A stretch of DNA of 64,000 nucleotides from Ulota crispa (Eukaryota; Streptophyta; Bryopsida; Orthotrichales; Orthotrichaceae), in assembly GCA_963920765.1 (NCBI GenBank), contig OY987244.1:126501-190500 (forward strand), given 5' to 3'. How positions within the stretch are numbered: the stretch's first letter is position 1; each line of letters begins with the position of its first letter. The position numbers were made by a program, and so were the translations under genes. Below are positions 13,453 through 25,228 of the stretch, piece after piece. Under the pieces are notes generated by a model, which searched no databases, was not told the DNA's origin, and saw only the letters and a program-made list of their open reading frames with translations.

Positions 13453-14781
13453 CTTCGCCACACCAAGATACTGCTGAGGAAGAACACAGTGGTAACCCCC
13501 GTTGGTCTACTTCATCGGAAGCAAATTCTGCCCTGAAAATCCTCGGTAACGAAAAGAACCGCAATTCTCCCCGGAACGTACAATGTCGTGCGATCGATCG
13601 ATCGATCGTGGGTTTGATCACATGATAAGTTACTCCGCATGGCTTCCACAGTTCGTGATTGTGATCTCGACACACTCGCCTCTGACCGCCGGGTTGCAAG
13701 GGAACGAAACGAAGACCAGCTTGGCTGCTTTGGTGGAGAACCAACAATGCGGATTTTCATTCATCCATGTCGCGAACATCCTTCCATTCGAAACCCCCAA
13801 GATTAACTCAAGAAATGGACATCCATGGAATGTATGTGGTTCATGCATGTATAAATATGATTTTTTGTTTTTACTTATATCTTTATTAGTATAGGCACCC
13901 ATCGGTCCAGTGGGACTCAAAAAAATTTCAAGCCCAATTATGTAGACCATTTCCCTTGCAAGAAAATAATTCTTACTTTTTAATAGCACTCTCCAATTTC
14001 ACACTAAACCCATGCAATAAAATATTTATCTTTGTTCACAAAATATTTTGTTTTCATAAAGTGTTTTTATTTCTATACCCACAAAGTTTCTTACCCATGC
14101 AATAAAAGGAACATCACTATATTCTCATGGAGAAAAACATTATTTATTTTTTGCTAGCACAATTTTTTTACCCACATAATAATTTCAAACAATATTTTCT
14201 TTTTCTTTTTCACCCATGCAATTTTGTTACATTTTTTCATTATTTATTCATACATTTTTTTATACATACAATTTTTTATCCATACATTTTTTTGTTCACG
14301 TAGATTTTTACCTGTGCAAATTTTTACTCACATAGTAAAAGGATCACAATAAAAATATGCATACGCAATAAATTGTATTCTTTTATGTAGATAGACTCTC
14401 AATACTTACATGTATGTGTATGCACGTTTGTTTTTTCCGTTTACCATTTATTTGTAAGTGTATCGTACTTTATGCTTTTCTTGATGAGAACAATTTCAAA
14501 TTTAGTATCATCGATTTGTGAATTATGAAATTATGAAATTATGCTATGTACTGTTATTATAGCCAAAACAATTCAGTTGAATCAAAATTCTAGTTTTTTG
14601 CAAATCTTTCTATCTTTGTAAATTTTAGACAAAAATCTTTTTAATCCATGACTTTTGTATATCCAATTTTTCATGTGTAATCTTATCCAATGTTCTTAAC
14701 TTGTCCACTATTGAAATTTATTGAGGCAACTTATTGATGTCAAACAATTATTTAATGTTATTACTTATGGTGTTATTAATT
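13453..14781. other. Upstream region of CASP and AT-rich spacer
   Basis: The first ~350 bases upstream of the CASP start are more GC-rich and probably hold its promoter and 5' UTR. Positions 13591-13608 are a (CGAT)n microsatellite, 18 bases and self-complementary. From ~13850 the sequence becomes AT-rich with no gene. Confidence 0.45.
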
Positions 14782-15197
14782 TAATGATAGGGAATCACTA
14801 CAATGACACCCTAAATTGCTAACGGGACACCCCCTATAAGCATGAAATTTGATAATTTAGTGTTGTTTTTGATCTATTAAGTGGTCCATCATTCATTCAA
14901 TCAGAGCATTATCACCTCCTTGAAAGAAAACATGAAAAATACAAAAAAAAAATGAAATATTATTGCACCAATACTATTTTTTGATATATTTTTGCTTTAA
15001 GTAACTTAAAAGTCCTATATTTTTAGTTTGAAATTTAAGCACACCTATTTTTTTTAATATAATCTTAGAATGATAAAGGTGAAACAAATCATTTGATCCA
15101 AATAAAAAAATCAGCAAAATCAACATTAAAAATCACATTTTCAGAGCGGTATCCCGCTAACAATTTAAGGTGTCAATGTAGTAATTCCCTAATGATA
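14782..15197. mobile_element. hAT-type MITE with intact 8-base target duplication
   Basis: The element spans 14790-15189 (400 bases). It is bounded by terminal inverted repeats beginning GGGAATCACTACAATGACAC on the left and, in reverse complement, GGGAATTACTACATTGACAC on the right. Similarity continues for ~42 bases with a few mismatches. Identical 8-base flanks TAATGATA lie at 14782-14789 and 15190-15197. An 8-base duplication is the hAT superfamily signature. The interior is AT-rich and non-coding. Confidence 0.85.
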
Positions 15198-15741
15198 TTG
15201 TCAGAGAAACTTAAGGATAGAAGGTTAGAATTTTAAAGGTTCTGGTTTTGATGGTAATAGTGGTTTTAATTATGATTGCACTAATTGTATTTAGTGCAAA
15301 GTACTAACTGTAGTGTTAATTAGGTTTTTGGAGAAACTTTTTCTCGTAATGGATGTTGATTCGATTCTTCAAAATACTCAAAACAATTTGTATAATTTTC
15401 AACAAAAATGACAAAATGTTTTTTTCATTGTGATTCAAGTGAAGCATGGTTTTTTCTTTTATCGTTGATATCAATTGAAGCTGTCTTCATTTGACATGCA
15501 CCAAGTTGAATGTTAATTTAAGTAATAAATTTGAAAGGCATTTCACGTGATGAATGCCCAACTGATATATTTATGCAAGGCCAATAACAAATTGCATTAC
15601 ATGCGAAACTATGTCAAGTTACATATCTTGATGATGAGTTCTTATGAAGTGATTCCATTTTCAATGTATTTACTTAAGTATTGAGTTGGGGGACCCTCAA
15701 AACTTTTATTTTGATTTTGAAATGATTGAAGTAAGGTGATT

Positions 15742-15974
15742 TTAACCCTTAAACATCCCATGGGTATAGTAGATATGTTGCCGTATATTTGGCATTTGTT
15801 GCCAACAAGAAATTCTAATTTGGGATCTCAAATAGCTCACTAGAACCGCGTTTATCTATATTCCAACTTCTTTGTTGATCTCAAACGTGTATAAGTGTGG
15901 ATCCATTCCAAATACAAGAAAAATATCCCATATTATATTAGTTGCGAAGGGTCTTTTTGATATTTAAGGGTTAA
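15742..15974. mobile_element. TTAA-flanked MITE, 233 bases
   Basis: It starts TTAACCCTTAAACATCCC and ends with the reverse complement of TTAACCCTTAAATATC, so the terminal 13 bases are identical inverted repeats including TTAA. A diverged relative lies at ~19105-19350, sharing words such as GATTTCAA/GATCTCAA, AGTTCACTAGAACC and CCAACTTCTTTGTTGATCTC. It is non-coding. Confidence 0.65.
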
Positions 15975-16535
15975 TTCCAAATGAGAGGAATTATTGACTT
16001 AACCACTTTGAATTTACTTCAGTTTTATTTATAAGATTACATGTTTTACACGTAATAAAATGACGTATTTATTGATGATCAAATAGGACTACCGTAAAGT
16101 GCTGAGGATAAATTTGGATAAATGATCTTTTTTTGAATAAAAAATCTATTGTTCTTCTTTCAAAGGTAAGCTTATATCCCGGTAATTGAGTGGGGAATTC
16201 AAAATCATCTCTTGCCACTAGTCAGATGAGCTCTGCCGGTTCAACCCATAACAGCTTCTTTGTTTCAAGCCTCCAACATCATTGTATTCATTGATGTGAA
16301 GGCGCAAGGCCTTTTAGGCTGAGCCACAATCACAACAAATTCCAACATTGTACACGTCTCCTTCACAGCCCTTGTCATGCACAAGGTAGCAAAAACAAGA
16401 AAAGTAGGGCGAGAAGGCTTGGTAACATTGTTGTCACACTGTTGCAAGGACTTCAAGCAAGGTTGCATAAGAACTTCATGCCCTATCTTGCTACTCCCTA
16501 CTCCCATCCCTCCAAACCTAATCACATGGGCTTCT
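15975..16535. other. Spacer, no gene recognised
   Basis: Only short frames are present. An 86-codon minus frame at 16265-16525 has no recognisable domain and ends beside a transposon, so it is not called. The spacer 15198-15741 on the other side of the small MITE is likewise empty. Confidence 0.4.
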
Positions 16536-17298
16536 TTAACCCCTAAGCGTCTTGCTAAGAAAACTCAATATACCTCCAATGTGAAACCTTCAACACATTT
16601 CCCAATTTTTTAAAAAGTTGAAAAAGTAATTACATAATCCAAACCAGTCATTATATACCCAAATATAAATCAAATGTTTTAAACCAATTTGATTTCAAAT
16701 CCAAGTAAATCTGCAAAATCCCCACCGTTGAGAATCTCATGTTTTCCAATATGTGCAACAATTCAAAATATGGATTTTGGACTTTCATGTAATATTTTCT
16801 CAAAAAAAGATTTACCTAATGGCTGATCTCATGAGATTGTGTCTTGCTATACTTGATGGAACAAAAAACCCCACAAATGGAAAAAAACTCCAAAAGATAT
16901 GGTCACTCAAAGTAGCTAGATTCCACTAGCTCCTTACTTTAAACCTACCCAAATCAAAAAAAAAAAAAAGACACATCACCAAACTTCTCCCTTGTACAAT
17001 ACAAGACATGAGAGCACCCATCCCATCTGCTCTCTAAGCCGCTCCCTTTGTTTATCCAAAGACATTCTTCTCCTAATTGTTACAAAAATAGAATATTTTT
17101 CATATTCCATGTAGAATTTAGAGCAAAGTAGGCGCTTCAAGGAACAACAAGCCGATCAGAAATTTTTCTTGAACTAACAACTCCATTTGAACTTGAGTGG
17201 CACACCAAAATTTGGGCTAAATATACCTCTTTTGTATACTTTCACACCTCCAAGCACCCCTTTGACCATATTGGGCTCTTTGGTCCTTTAGGAGTTAA
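16536..17298. mobile_element. TTAA-flanked non-autonomous element, 763 bases
   Basis: The left end is TTAACCCCTAAGCGTCTT. The right end reads inward as TTAACTCCTAAAGGACC. The same element occurs at 34203-34971 in opposite orientation, sharing most of its interior (for example ACCTCCAAGCACCCC and TCTCATGTTTTCCAATATG), and is mirrored at 57730-58498. It has no coding capacity. Confidence 0.7.
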
Positions 17299-17587
17299 GC
17301 GGGTGGCAGGAGATGCTCTAACTCTTGCGCGGAGTCCCTTCGAATATGATGTATTGATTGTATTCAGGCAGTCCTTTGCTTGTTGTGATACCGCGTCTGC
17401 TTATTGCGACGGGTATCAGAAGCAAGCCAATGTAGAAAGTTGATATCCGGGAATGATATTTCATCTAACTTAAGCTTAGGTGTTCTTTGACTCGACGAGA
17501 GTGAAGGGCTTAGGGTTTGAGGACATCTGCTTCGTCGCCATTGCTGATCTCGACTCGTATGTTTTCGTGCTTCCTTGGTCCTCGACC
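17299..17587 (+). promoter_or_regulatory. Promoter and 5' UTR region of mRPL43, with a telo-box
   Basis: GC content rises here relative to the flanks. TTAGGGTTT at 17510-17518 is the reverse complement of the plant telo-box AAACCCTAA, a known element near the 5' ends of translation-related genes. An in-frame near-cognate extension exists upstream of the ATG, but the family start is the ATG at 17588. Confidence 0.45.
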
Positions 17588-18100
17588 ATGGCTGTTCGTG
17601 GCGTGTGGCAGCTGCAGAAGCTCATCGTCTCCTTGTGCGACCACTCCGGCAGTAGTGCTGGGGCTCGCGATTTCGTTGCGCGTCTCTTCCCCTCTTTCCA
17701 GAAGCAGAATCCTCAATTTGAGCTCACGACTCGCCTGGTTCGTGGTCACCATCCCCACCTGCGCGGCCTCTACGGTATGCCTTTTTCTCCCTCTTCCACT
17801 TTCCGTCATCTGTCGATTGCAATTTCAGGCCGGCTTTTTTTTCTTGCTCAGGTACTTGTTTTAATCGTATTCTGTTATTGCCGGAAGGCGACCACCTCAC
17901 GGTGATCCTGTGGTGGATGAATGGCAGTTAATAGGAATGAGAGGGTGGTGGATGTGAAGAATCAGAATGCTGAGGACATTATGACGCAAATTATGAGATT
18001 AAGGAACTCCACAGGCAGGAAAGTGGTGAAGCTGAAAACACGACATGTGACGTTCAACCCTAGCATTCAAGGTACTTGGACTCCAGAGCTGAAAGTTTGA
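17588..18100 (+). CDS. MRPL43: Mitochondrial large-subunit ribosomal protein mL43, 2 exons
   Basis: This encodes a structural protein of the mitochondrial ribosome large subunit. Exon 1 is 17588-17774 and ends TAC-G before a GTATGC donor. Exon 2 is 17928-18100 after a CAG acceptor and ends in TGA. Together they encode 119 residues, the same length I recall for plant mL43. The protein begins MAVRGVWQLQKLIVSL, followed by HLRGLYVNRNERVVDVKN across the splice junction, and ends TRHVTFNPSIQGTW before the terminal residues. This is the L51/S25/CI-B8 thioredoxin-like fold found in mL43. The 153-base intron keeps the frame. The gene stands alone, 4.1 kb from CASP and pointing away from it. Confidence 0.92.
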
Positions 18101-21100
18101 AATATTTTTTCCCGCGGTGTTGGTTAGGGAGTCCTGATGCGATTTGGACAGGCCCAGATCCTTGTAAGGACGTTTTTGCGGCAATTCAGAATGCGTTAGA
18201 CTTCCAGAAAAATACAGCATTCGAGAATTAAACCCATGTTCTCTGCCTCATGTTCAACTTAGTCCCTCTTTTCTGGCAGGATGGTTTCGGAGTGAGGAAT
18301 TCAGTGCTCCTAGCATCTTATTTATACTTACAATATCGGGTGCCAGTTTTTATTAGTGTTTAAATTTGATTAAGAGCTTGCAAACCCTATGCTGAAGTTC
18401 AGCTGTGTTACTGAGGTGCACATGAAGCAATGTATGTATTAAAAAGTGGTTTGTACTGAGTTTTGTACGGAGAAAATCCGGCTGCCGGTGAGAATATCGC
18501 ACCGTGTGCATAAACATGAAATGATATTACACCCAGACCTGTTTGGTTTTACAACGTATGTGTTTGAACTGCATGTGCTCAAATATGCAGCTCTGTAGCT
18601 TTGGTGCAACAGAGTTGTGCATGAGTCATAATAACCCTTCATCGCCCAAAGGGAAGAATACGTTCCTTTTGAAATACCCCGATGCGGTGAGGGATTGAGG
18701 AAGTACTTGTTGTAGTGAGGATTTACAACAATTTCAGATGTGGTTATTTATTGTCTCTTTTATTTATTTGTACATATATATAGGAATGCACGCGCATGTG
18801 TGTATATACATGTACTTGGTAGTGCCATGACACTTTTGTATAATACGGAGGAATCATGTTACTTCAAATTGTGTTTGAAATTAGTGTTTATGTGCTATGA
18901 TGACCACAACATTGATTTAAAGCTAATGAGTATTTTGGTCACATTCTTTGTATTTTTTTAATTATTACGACCTACTTAAAAGGTTGGAGGATCTTATCAT
19001 GGTTTCTGATTCTTTCATTGACTTGAAACTTATTATGCCACGCTTTAACCTTTTTGTAGTGGACCAAGCAATAGTAAAAAAAGGGCAAATTTTGAAAAAG
19101 AATACTTGCAAGGTAACCCTTGAATGACCACATGGCATAGTGTATACACTGTCGTATAATTGGTATTTGGTACCAATAAGAAGTCTTAATTTGGGATTTC
19201 AAGTAGTTCACTAGAACCACTTTAATCTATTCTCCAACTTCTTTGTTGATCTCAAATATAGTAAAGGTGTGAATCTATTCCAAATACAAGAAAATGACCT
19301 TGTATTGTGCTAGTCGTAGTGGCACGCTCATACATTTAGGGGTTCAAACCTACCAAGGCAAAAAAGTGTTGTAACAAGCGGTTGTTTTAAACAAGATGGC
19401 TTTCATAGCCATATCTTGACATATTTCAATGGCAAATTTGAGCATATTGATTTCGAAAAAAAGAATTACACAAATAACTACAAACTTTAACTTTGCTATT
19501 GCGTACATATATAGGCAAGGCCCATTGTTAAATTGCTGGCATTATCATGAGAAGCTCTTCTTTGTCAATTGCAATGTGATACTCCAACAAAACTTGTCTC
19601 CAATAGAATAATGAACAAGTGACAACATTGAAACATGGCCATAATAGTGCCTCATTGAGGATGTACGCATTTGTATTTGCTACAAGCAATTGGGGAATGA
19701 AATATATTTGATCCCTTGGAGACTTTAGAGACAAACATGATTAAGATGATTTTTTTTTTCAAATCATGGCAGTAACAAGTTTCAATTTGTAAAAACCAAT
19801 TCATTGATATTATTACATACAAAGTTCAATTTGCACATTTAGCAACTTGCATATCATTGTTGTACAATAATGAACCAATGTTGAGACACAGCCCATATCA
19901 TCTATATGGGAAGTAGATTGTAAACTCTCAAGATTTGAAGATTAGGTGAGTAAGGCCCAGTTCATACTAGGATGTCCACAACCACTAGATAAAGTCGTAA
20001 GCAATCTCATTGGTCAATCCTAGGGTTCTATCCAATATGGCATTCACACCAAAAGGACGTTCGATGGAGGATGAGTCCATGTCATCACCTTTTCCCTCTA
20101 AAATTGGAGAGGAGCTCACTTGTGGTGAACAAAATTTGAGGTCACCTTGGGAGGTGACCTCAAATCTTGTCCTTTGGACAAAAACACTCCCTCTCACTTC
20201 ATGTGAGGTAAAGACAAAATCAAGGCAACTAAGAATAAAAGGAATACAAGTTTGCCTCCACCGGATGTCTCATGCCCCATGTGAAAGCATTCACAAGACA
20301 GACAAACCCATGATGACATGACAAATTCCCCTCCAAAATCTATAGAATAAAGCACCAAACAAGGGCTTTCGTCCACTGGCTCTAAACGTCCTAGTTTGAA
20401 ACCGGGCCTAAGACCATTTAAATCCACAAACATGTTGCATAAAATTTTGAATGCAACATTCAATTGTGTTCATTGCTTCTAAACCTTACAAACAACTCCA
20501 CTACAAGTTTCAATGTCAAAGAAGGGGTTTCAATTGTTATCATCAATACGTGATAATCTTCTTTATTTGTTATGACGTCTTATGCATTGTCTCCTCTAGA
20601 AATCAATTGTCGAGGGTTCCAGATATTACTTCCAATAAACAATCTTGGGAAATACTAAAAGATGTTGAGTTTTCCACTTGCCAATATGATCTTTCCTTTC
20701 AAATGTTATAGCAGCTTTAGACCAAAAGAAAAATGAGCACTTGTTGCCATAGAATAAAAGATGCATTTTTTATTCAATATCAGTTACTTTAAAGAAAGAA
20801 ATGCATGCATCTAGTAAGAGTTTCCACAACTTTGATTGAGCTCAACTTCAAAGAATGAAAGTGATGCAGCCAAGATCATCAAGTTCTCATAAAAAAATAG
20901 ATGTACTTTTATTGTTGCCTCCACAAGTGCACAGCCAACTCTCTGTCCAATAGCAAGGTCTATTTTGAAAGTCTATTTTATGGCAAGGATGCATGCCAAT
21001 CTTTACATTTATTTGAGTATAAAGTTGACCTTATTTAGTATAAACATGCTCTAAAAAAAGTTGGTGCCTACAAAGATGAGTATATGCTCTTCCTAACATT

Positions 21101-22093
21101 ATTTATGTGCCTAACATCCTCTTTTCAAGAATGCAATATATTTGCATGTGTTGGAAACTTGCAAACTTAACAATAATGATTTACTATTTTATGCATATAA
21201 CATTTTTATGTTAAATAGTTCTAAATATCAATCAATATAAGATTTTTATTTTACAAATTAGCGAGACATTGATTGTGTTGCTAAAACAAATGAATGTACT
21301 TATATATGTTACAATACTCAAAATTACTATATTAATATGTATAAAGATTCCATTGTGTATTTTTATTTAGACTCAAATATCTATATTTGGTTTGAACCAT
21401 CATAAGCAACTCAGCACATAAGGGGTCTCCATAAGGGGTCTCCTGACATGTATACTCACATGATCATTAGTAGGAATAATGGAGGTCACATCCTTAATTA
21501 CTACAATCGCTTCAATGGATAAGCTTTAGAGTTGGAATTTTGAATGTGTCATGCTCATTCAGCTGCAAAATTGGTTATGACAACTATGATCTATTTTGAA
21601 ACACTTGATATTTCTTTGATGGGACCTGACAATCACATCTATTTTCTTTTACCACTTGAGTATTTTATCCTAACTTTACACCCAACTTTGTGAGAATTGA
21701 GGTTGCCATTATCAGAAGCGATAAGGTTTTGGCAAAATTTCACCTAAAAAGTAACCGTAGACACCTACAGCAATGCAAATCTCGACTTCCAAGACAACAA
21801 CTAAATCGCTATGCATACTCCACAAGCTTAGTGTGCCCAAAGCAATCCATACAAACTCTAAACTAGTGGCATAGGCTAACCATTGTGAAAGTTCTTATTC
21901 CTTAACCAACAATAGTGTAGCAGTCCATTTCATATAACAAATATTTATATTATTTGAGTCTATTTGTAAAGCACCATATGAATTTTGCAGCATAGCAAAC
22001 TTGAATTCAACCTTGATTATCTATTTGCTACACTCCAAGGCATATTTAAATACATCTAGAAGACTAACAAATGAGGAATGTAACATACATTAC
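18101..22093. other. Long AT-rich stretch without recognised genes
   Basis: The first few hundred bases are probably the mRPL43 3' UTR. Positions ~19105-19350 are a diverged relative of the 15742-15974 MITE. A 103-codon plus frame at 20010-20321 resembles no family I know and contains a perfect hairpin at 20134-20165. Positions 21420-21450 hold a short tandem duplication of ATAAGGGGTCTCC. Confidence 0.45.
20134..20165. repeat. Perfect hairpin with 14-base stem and 4-base loop
   Basis: The left stem ATTTGAGGTCACCT (20134-20147) and right stem AGGTGACCTCAAAT (20152-20165) are exact reverse complements around a TGGG loop. No run of T follows it, so it does not look like a terminator. Its role is unknown. 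Confidence 0.8.
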
Positions 22094-22451
22094 CATTAGG
22101 AAAAATTTGGGGCCCTAATAAGGCCCTGAGTTTGGGGGTCCCTAGCCATAGGAACCTGGTTCCCAATAAAATTATGTGCAGGCTGACGTGGCACCGTTGG
22201 TGCCATGTTAGCTTTTTTGATTTTTTAATTTTTTTTTACAAAATAAAAATAAAAATAAAAATAAAAAAGTTTCTAATTTTTTTGTAAGACTTTTTTTGAT
22301 TTTTTTGAAAGACTTTTTTTGATTTTTTTGATTATTTTAATTAATTTTTTTGGAAACTGGCAAGGGCTGGTTCCCCACATTGGAAACAAAAAATATGGAG
22401 GGCTGGAATTGTTTAAAAAGGCCTTACTGAGGTTCCAAATTTTTCCTAATG
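22094..22451. mobile_element. MITE with inverted termini CATTAGGAAAAATTTGG
   Basis: The left terminus CATTAGGAAAAATTTGG at 22094 is matched exactly in reverse complement at the right terminus ending 22451. Similarity extends to about 31 bases including AAGGCC. Total length is 358 bases. The interior has an A-rich/T-rich stretch (AAAAT repeats) and no coding frame. I see no convincing target duplication, so the superfamily is open. Confidence 0.7.
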
Positions 22452-23407
22452 AACTCTCAATTAGATGCTACAAAAGCAATATTTGGAAAACCTCATTGAA
22501 TACTAGAAGGGCAATAGTATTATCACAAAGATGAAAAAGACAAGGACTAAGACTTGGACTTTGTGCTGACAAAATAGGTATATCCTTCTAGACCAAAAGA
22601 ATGATCTTGTGGCAAATATGTTTTATGTGTAAAGTACATGAAGTGAATCAATTTTGTCTACTCTCTACAAATTATGGGCCCACACTATGGGGTGACGGCA
22701 TTTTTTTGTCAATTTAGCTTTCTCATGAAACAATCTACACTATTTCTCATGTTTTTGCTTACATTTGCCTTTTCCAATAATCACCATATTCAATAAATTG
22801 AGAAAAAGGGTATAGTTTGGGACTTTCAAACTCATTTTCAAAATTTGAGGTGATCTCCTCATATCAAAGTCGGCATTTTTTTTTGTACACGTGTCCTCAC
22901 TTGAGAGGAGGGATTTGCGAGGGAAAAAATCTTAGTGGCTCAGACTGGATTTGATACTTTCAAATCTAACTTTTTGGGTTTGAGGGGGAGCACAAGTTGG
23001 GACACCTCTTTTTCCCAATTTATTAAATATGGTGTTAATACTGAAATGAAAACTTGATACAAATGTTGCACATTTTTGAATTAAGCATTTGATTGGGTAA
23101 AAACTTACATTTCCACTTAGGAGATACATATTTACACCTCTTGTAACAATTTTGAGAACATCTAATAAAAAATGACTTCATACGACTTTATCCAAGTTCT
23201 CAAGTGTCTTGTTTAACAAACACTTGATCCTTTAGGAGTTGAAAGAATGATAAACTACTTGGATCAAGAATTTTAGCATGAAATTCTCAAATTGCATGCT
23301 CAATTGTTCAAAAGGGCGTTGCTTTAATTAGCAATTTTGAGTGTTGCTTTAGTAATTTCCTAGAATAAATATTTGTATAAAAATATGAAGAAACATGAAA
23401 TCCACAC
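22452..23407. other. Intergenic DNA with a dispersed repeat
   Basis: Positions ~22850-23010 match ~25688-25850 in direct orientation (shared words AGAGGAGG, AAAAAATCTTAGTGGCTCA and AACTTTTTGGGTTT) with roughly 15% differences. A degenerate end, CCTTTAGGAGTTGA, lies at ~23228. No gene is seen. Confidence 0.5.
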
Positions 23408-24172
23408 TTAACCCCTGAGCGCCCAGCCGATGATATCCCGTTGCAAGGAATTAAAAAAACAAGCTCAATGGTCATGGATATATTTGTCATGTTTAGTGGA
23501 TGGTACGGCTTTGGGATAGAGTGGGATACTCAGCTAGAGGTAGTGGGATAACTTGCAAATGAAGTTGTTGTACGTTGCTTTGTGGAATTACAACAACAAC
23601 GCAACTTTCACAAGTTTGGATTTTGACTGGTTTATCGGGGAGAGCCGGTTGTAGCCCAGTTTTTCGCGTAAGATGGGAAGGTCTTGGTCTCGGTTCAAAG
23701 GGAGAGGACAGGGACGGGACGACAGCATGTCAGTGAGTGGTGTACCTTGAAACCAGTGACAGCCTGTATCACCCTAAACCTGCAGTGCATTCTTGGCCGA
23801 AGAAGTGGTGAATTTGTCATCAAAAAAATCTGAAAATTTGTAGCATGTCTAGAAACCCATTCCCAAAGACCGTGCTAAAATTTTGTGGGTGAATACATGT
23901 TACTCAGCCTGTACCGACCTTTGCAAGCAGAACCCTTCCTAAATATCTCCCCCCTCCAACAATGTCAACCTCAGTTTGACTGTTATAATCTTTTTCCCCT
24001 AATGGTGAAACTCTCTCTAGTTCAGCCCAACTAATCCGCAATGTTGTCCTGAACTTGGTTTAGCGGTCATTTTCTTTGGATCTAAGTCCCTTGTCCACGA
24101 CACTAATACCAATGGTAGTACCCCTTCCCGAGCTCGCCTTCATAGTTCACAAGTTGGGCGCTTAGGGGTTAA
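23408..24172. mobile_element. TTAA-flanked element, 765 bases, 18-base inverted termini
   Basis: The left terminus is TTAACCCCTGAGCGCCCA. The right terminus in reverse complement is TTAACCCCTAAGCGCCCA, so there is one mismatch in 18. The interior (GC-richer than its flanks, ~23500-24150) shows no convincing coding frame and differs from the other TTAA elements, so the shared part is the ends. Confidence 0.75.
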
Positions 24173-24251
24173 CCAAATATGGATTATCTAGAGTCTACAA
24201 GTAAAGTTGCTATAACTTGCAAAGCATTGACAGGTACTTACATAACATTTT

Positions 24252-25228
24252 TCTATATATATAAATGAATCCCAAGCTCCCATTTTGGATGAAAATGAGA
24301 GAGTTTGAGTGCAACTATGAGTGGCATTCCATGCATGTATCAATAAACAATTGTTTAACAAGTTGCACCATTTACATAACATTCAGTAGCACGATTATGA
24401 GCTGCCCTGGAGGGTGTGGAATATTCCACACCATTCCATCTATGGGATGGACGGGTTGGATGAAATGGTGTGGAATATTCCAAACCCATCTTTAGCTATG
24501 GGGACATTTGGCTGAATTTGTCAAAGAGTTTATGAAAGAGAGGCTTAGTTTAGTGCACATACGTCAATGTGGAGGGCCCAACCATGTCAGAAGAAGAAAA
24601 AAATAAAAATAAAAATAAAAATAAATAAAAAATTGTCAAGATGAAGTTCATGGATGATACCTAAAGAGAGGAAAAGGCAGCCTTTCTTCATGCTACTGAA
24701 TGTTATGTACATTCTCTTTAGGCAATAAAAGCGAGTAGCTCCATGATTCATGTAGTAGTTAACAATAAAGTATAACGGGTCACCAGAAGTGACACCACAA
24801 AACTTTCTCTTAACCAATTAGATTGAGCTGTTTCATCGGAAGTCAATAACATGTCATTAGAAGTTGCACCACAACACTCTCTCACTCAATCAAAATGAGT
24901 GGTTCAAAAGGGTGTATTCTTGGGGGGCATGAGAATAAGGGAATGCAAATAGGAGGAATAGGAATAGGGGGCACGAGGATATGAGACATGGAGATAGGGG
25001 GGCATGGGGATAAGGGGGCACATGGATAGGGGGGCACAAGGATAGGAGGGCACAAGGATAGAGGGGCACAAGGATAGGAGACACAGGGATAGGGGGCACA
25101 TGGATAGGAGGCATAGGAATAGGAGGCATAGGGATAGGGATGCACGGAGATAAGATTGCTATTGCATTATTTATTTATTGCAAGGATATTTTTGTTGCCT
25201 CCATTGGTACAATAGGTACTTAGACTAG
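24252..25228 (+). mobile_element. Helitron-like non-autonomous element H1
   Basis: The 5' end TCTATATATATAAATGAATC resembles the starts at 38428, 38696 and 51330. The 3' end is CTAG (25225-25228) followed by T, preceded by a near-palindrome around TTGGTACAA. Helitrons characteristically start TC, end CTRR, carry a hairpin ~10-12 bases before the 3' end and make no target duplication. The interior holds two 20-base palindromes, an AAAAT run near 24600 and a 15-base minisatellite. There is no Rep/helicase gene. The base before the 5' end is T rather than the usual A. Confidence 0.55.
24930..25140. repeat. 15-base G-rich minisatellite inside H1
   Basis: Degenerate tandem units of the type GGGGGCACAAGGATA recur about every 15 bases. 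On the minus strand this makes artefactual open frames of pentapeptide PYPCA-type repeats in all three frames, which I do not call as genes. Runs of G suggest quadruplex potential. The same array type sits in the 3' half of the element at 38696. Confidence 0.85.

Noticed and set aside
13512..13989. Overlapping frames upstream of CASP on both strands
   Set aside because: They overlap the probable promoter and 5' UTR of CASP, conflict with one another and resemble no family.
20010..20321. 103-codon frame as a possible gene
   Set aside because: It contains the perfect hairpin, shows no recognisable domain and has no supporting exon structure.
24900..25140. CRISPR array
   Set aside because: The repeats are contiguous 15-base units with no spacers, in plant nuclear DNA.
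24882..25145. Overlapping minus-strand frames of Pro/Tyr/Cys pentapeptide repeats (also at 40740-41071 and 53373-53704)
   Set aside because: They are open in several frames because the underlying minisatellite has a 15-base period. They lie inside transposons and have no codon preference or gene context.
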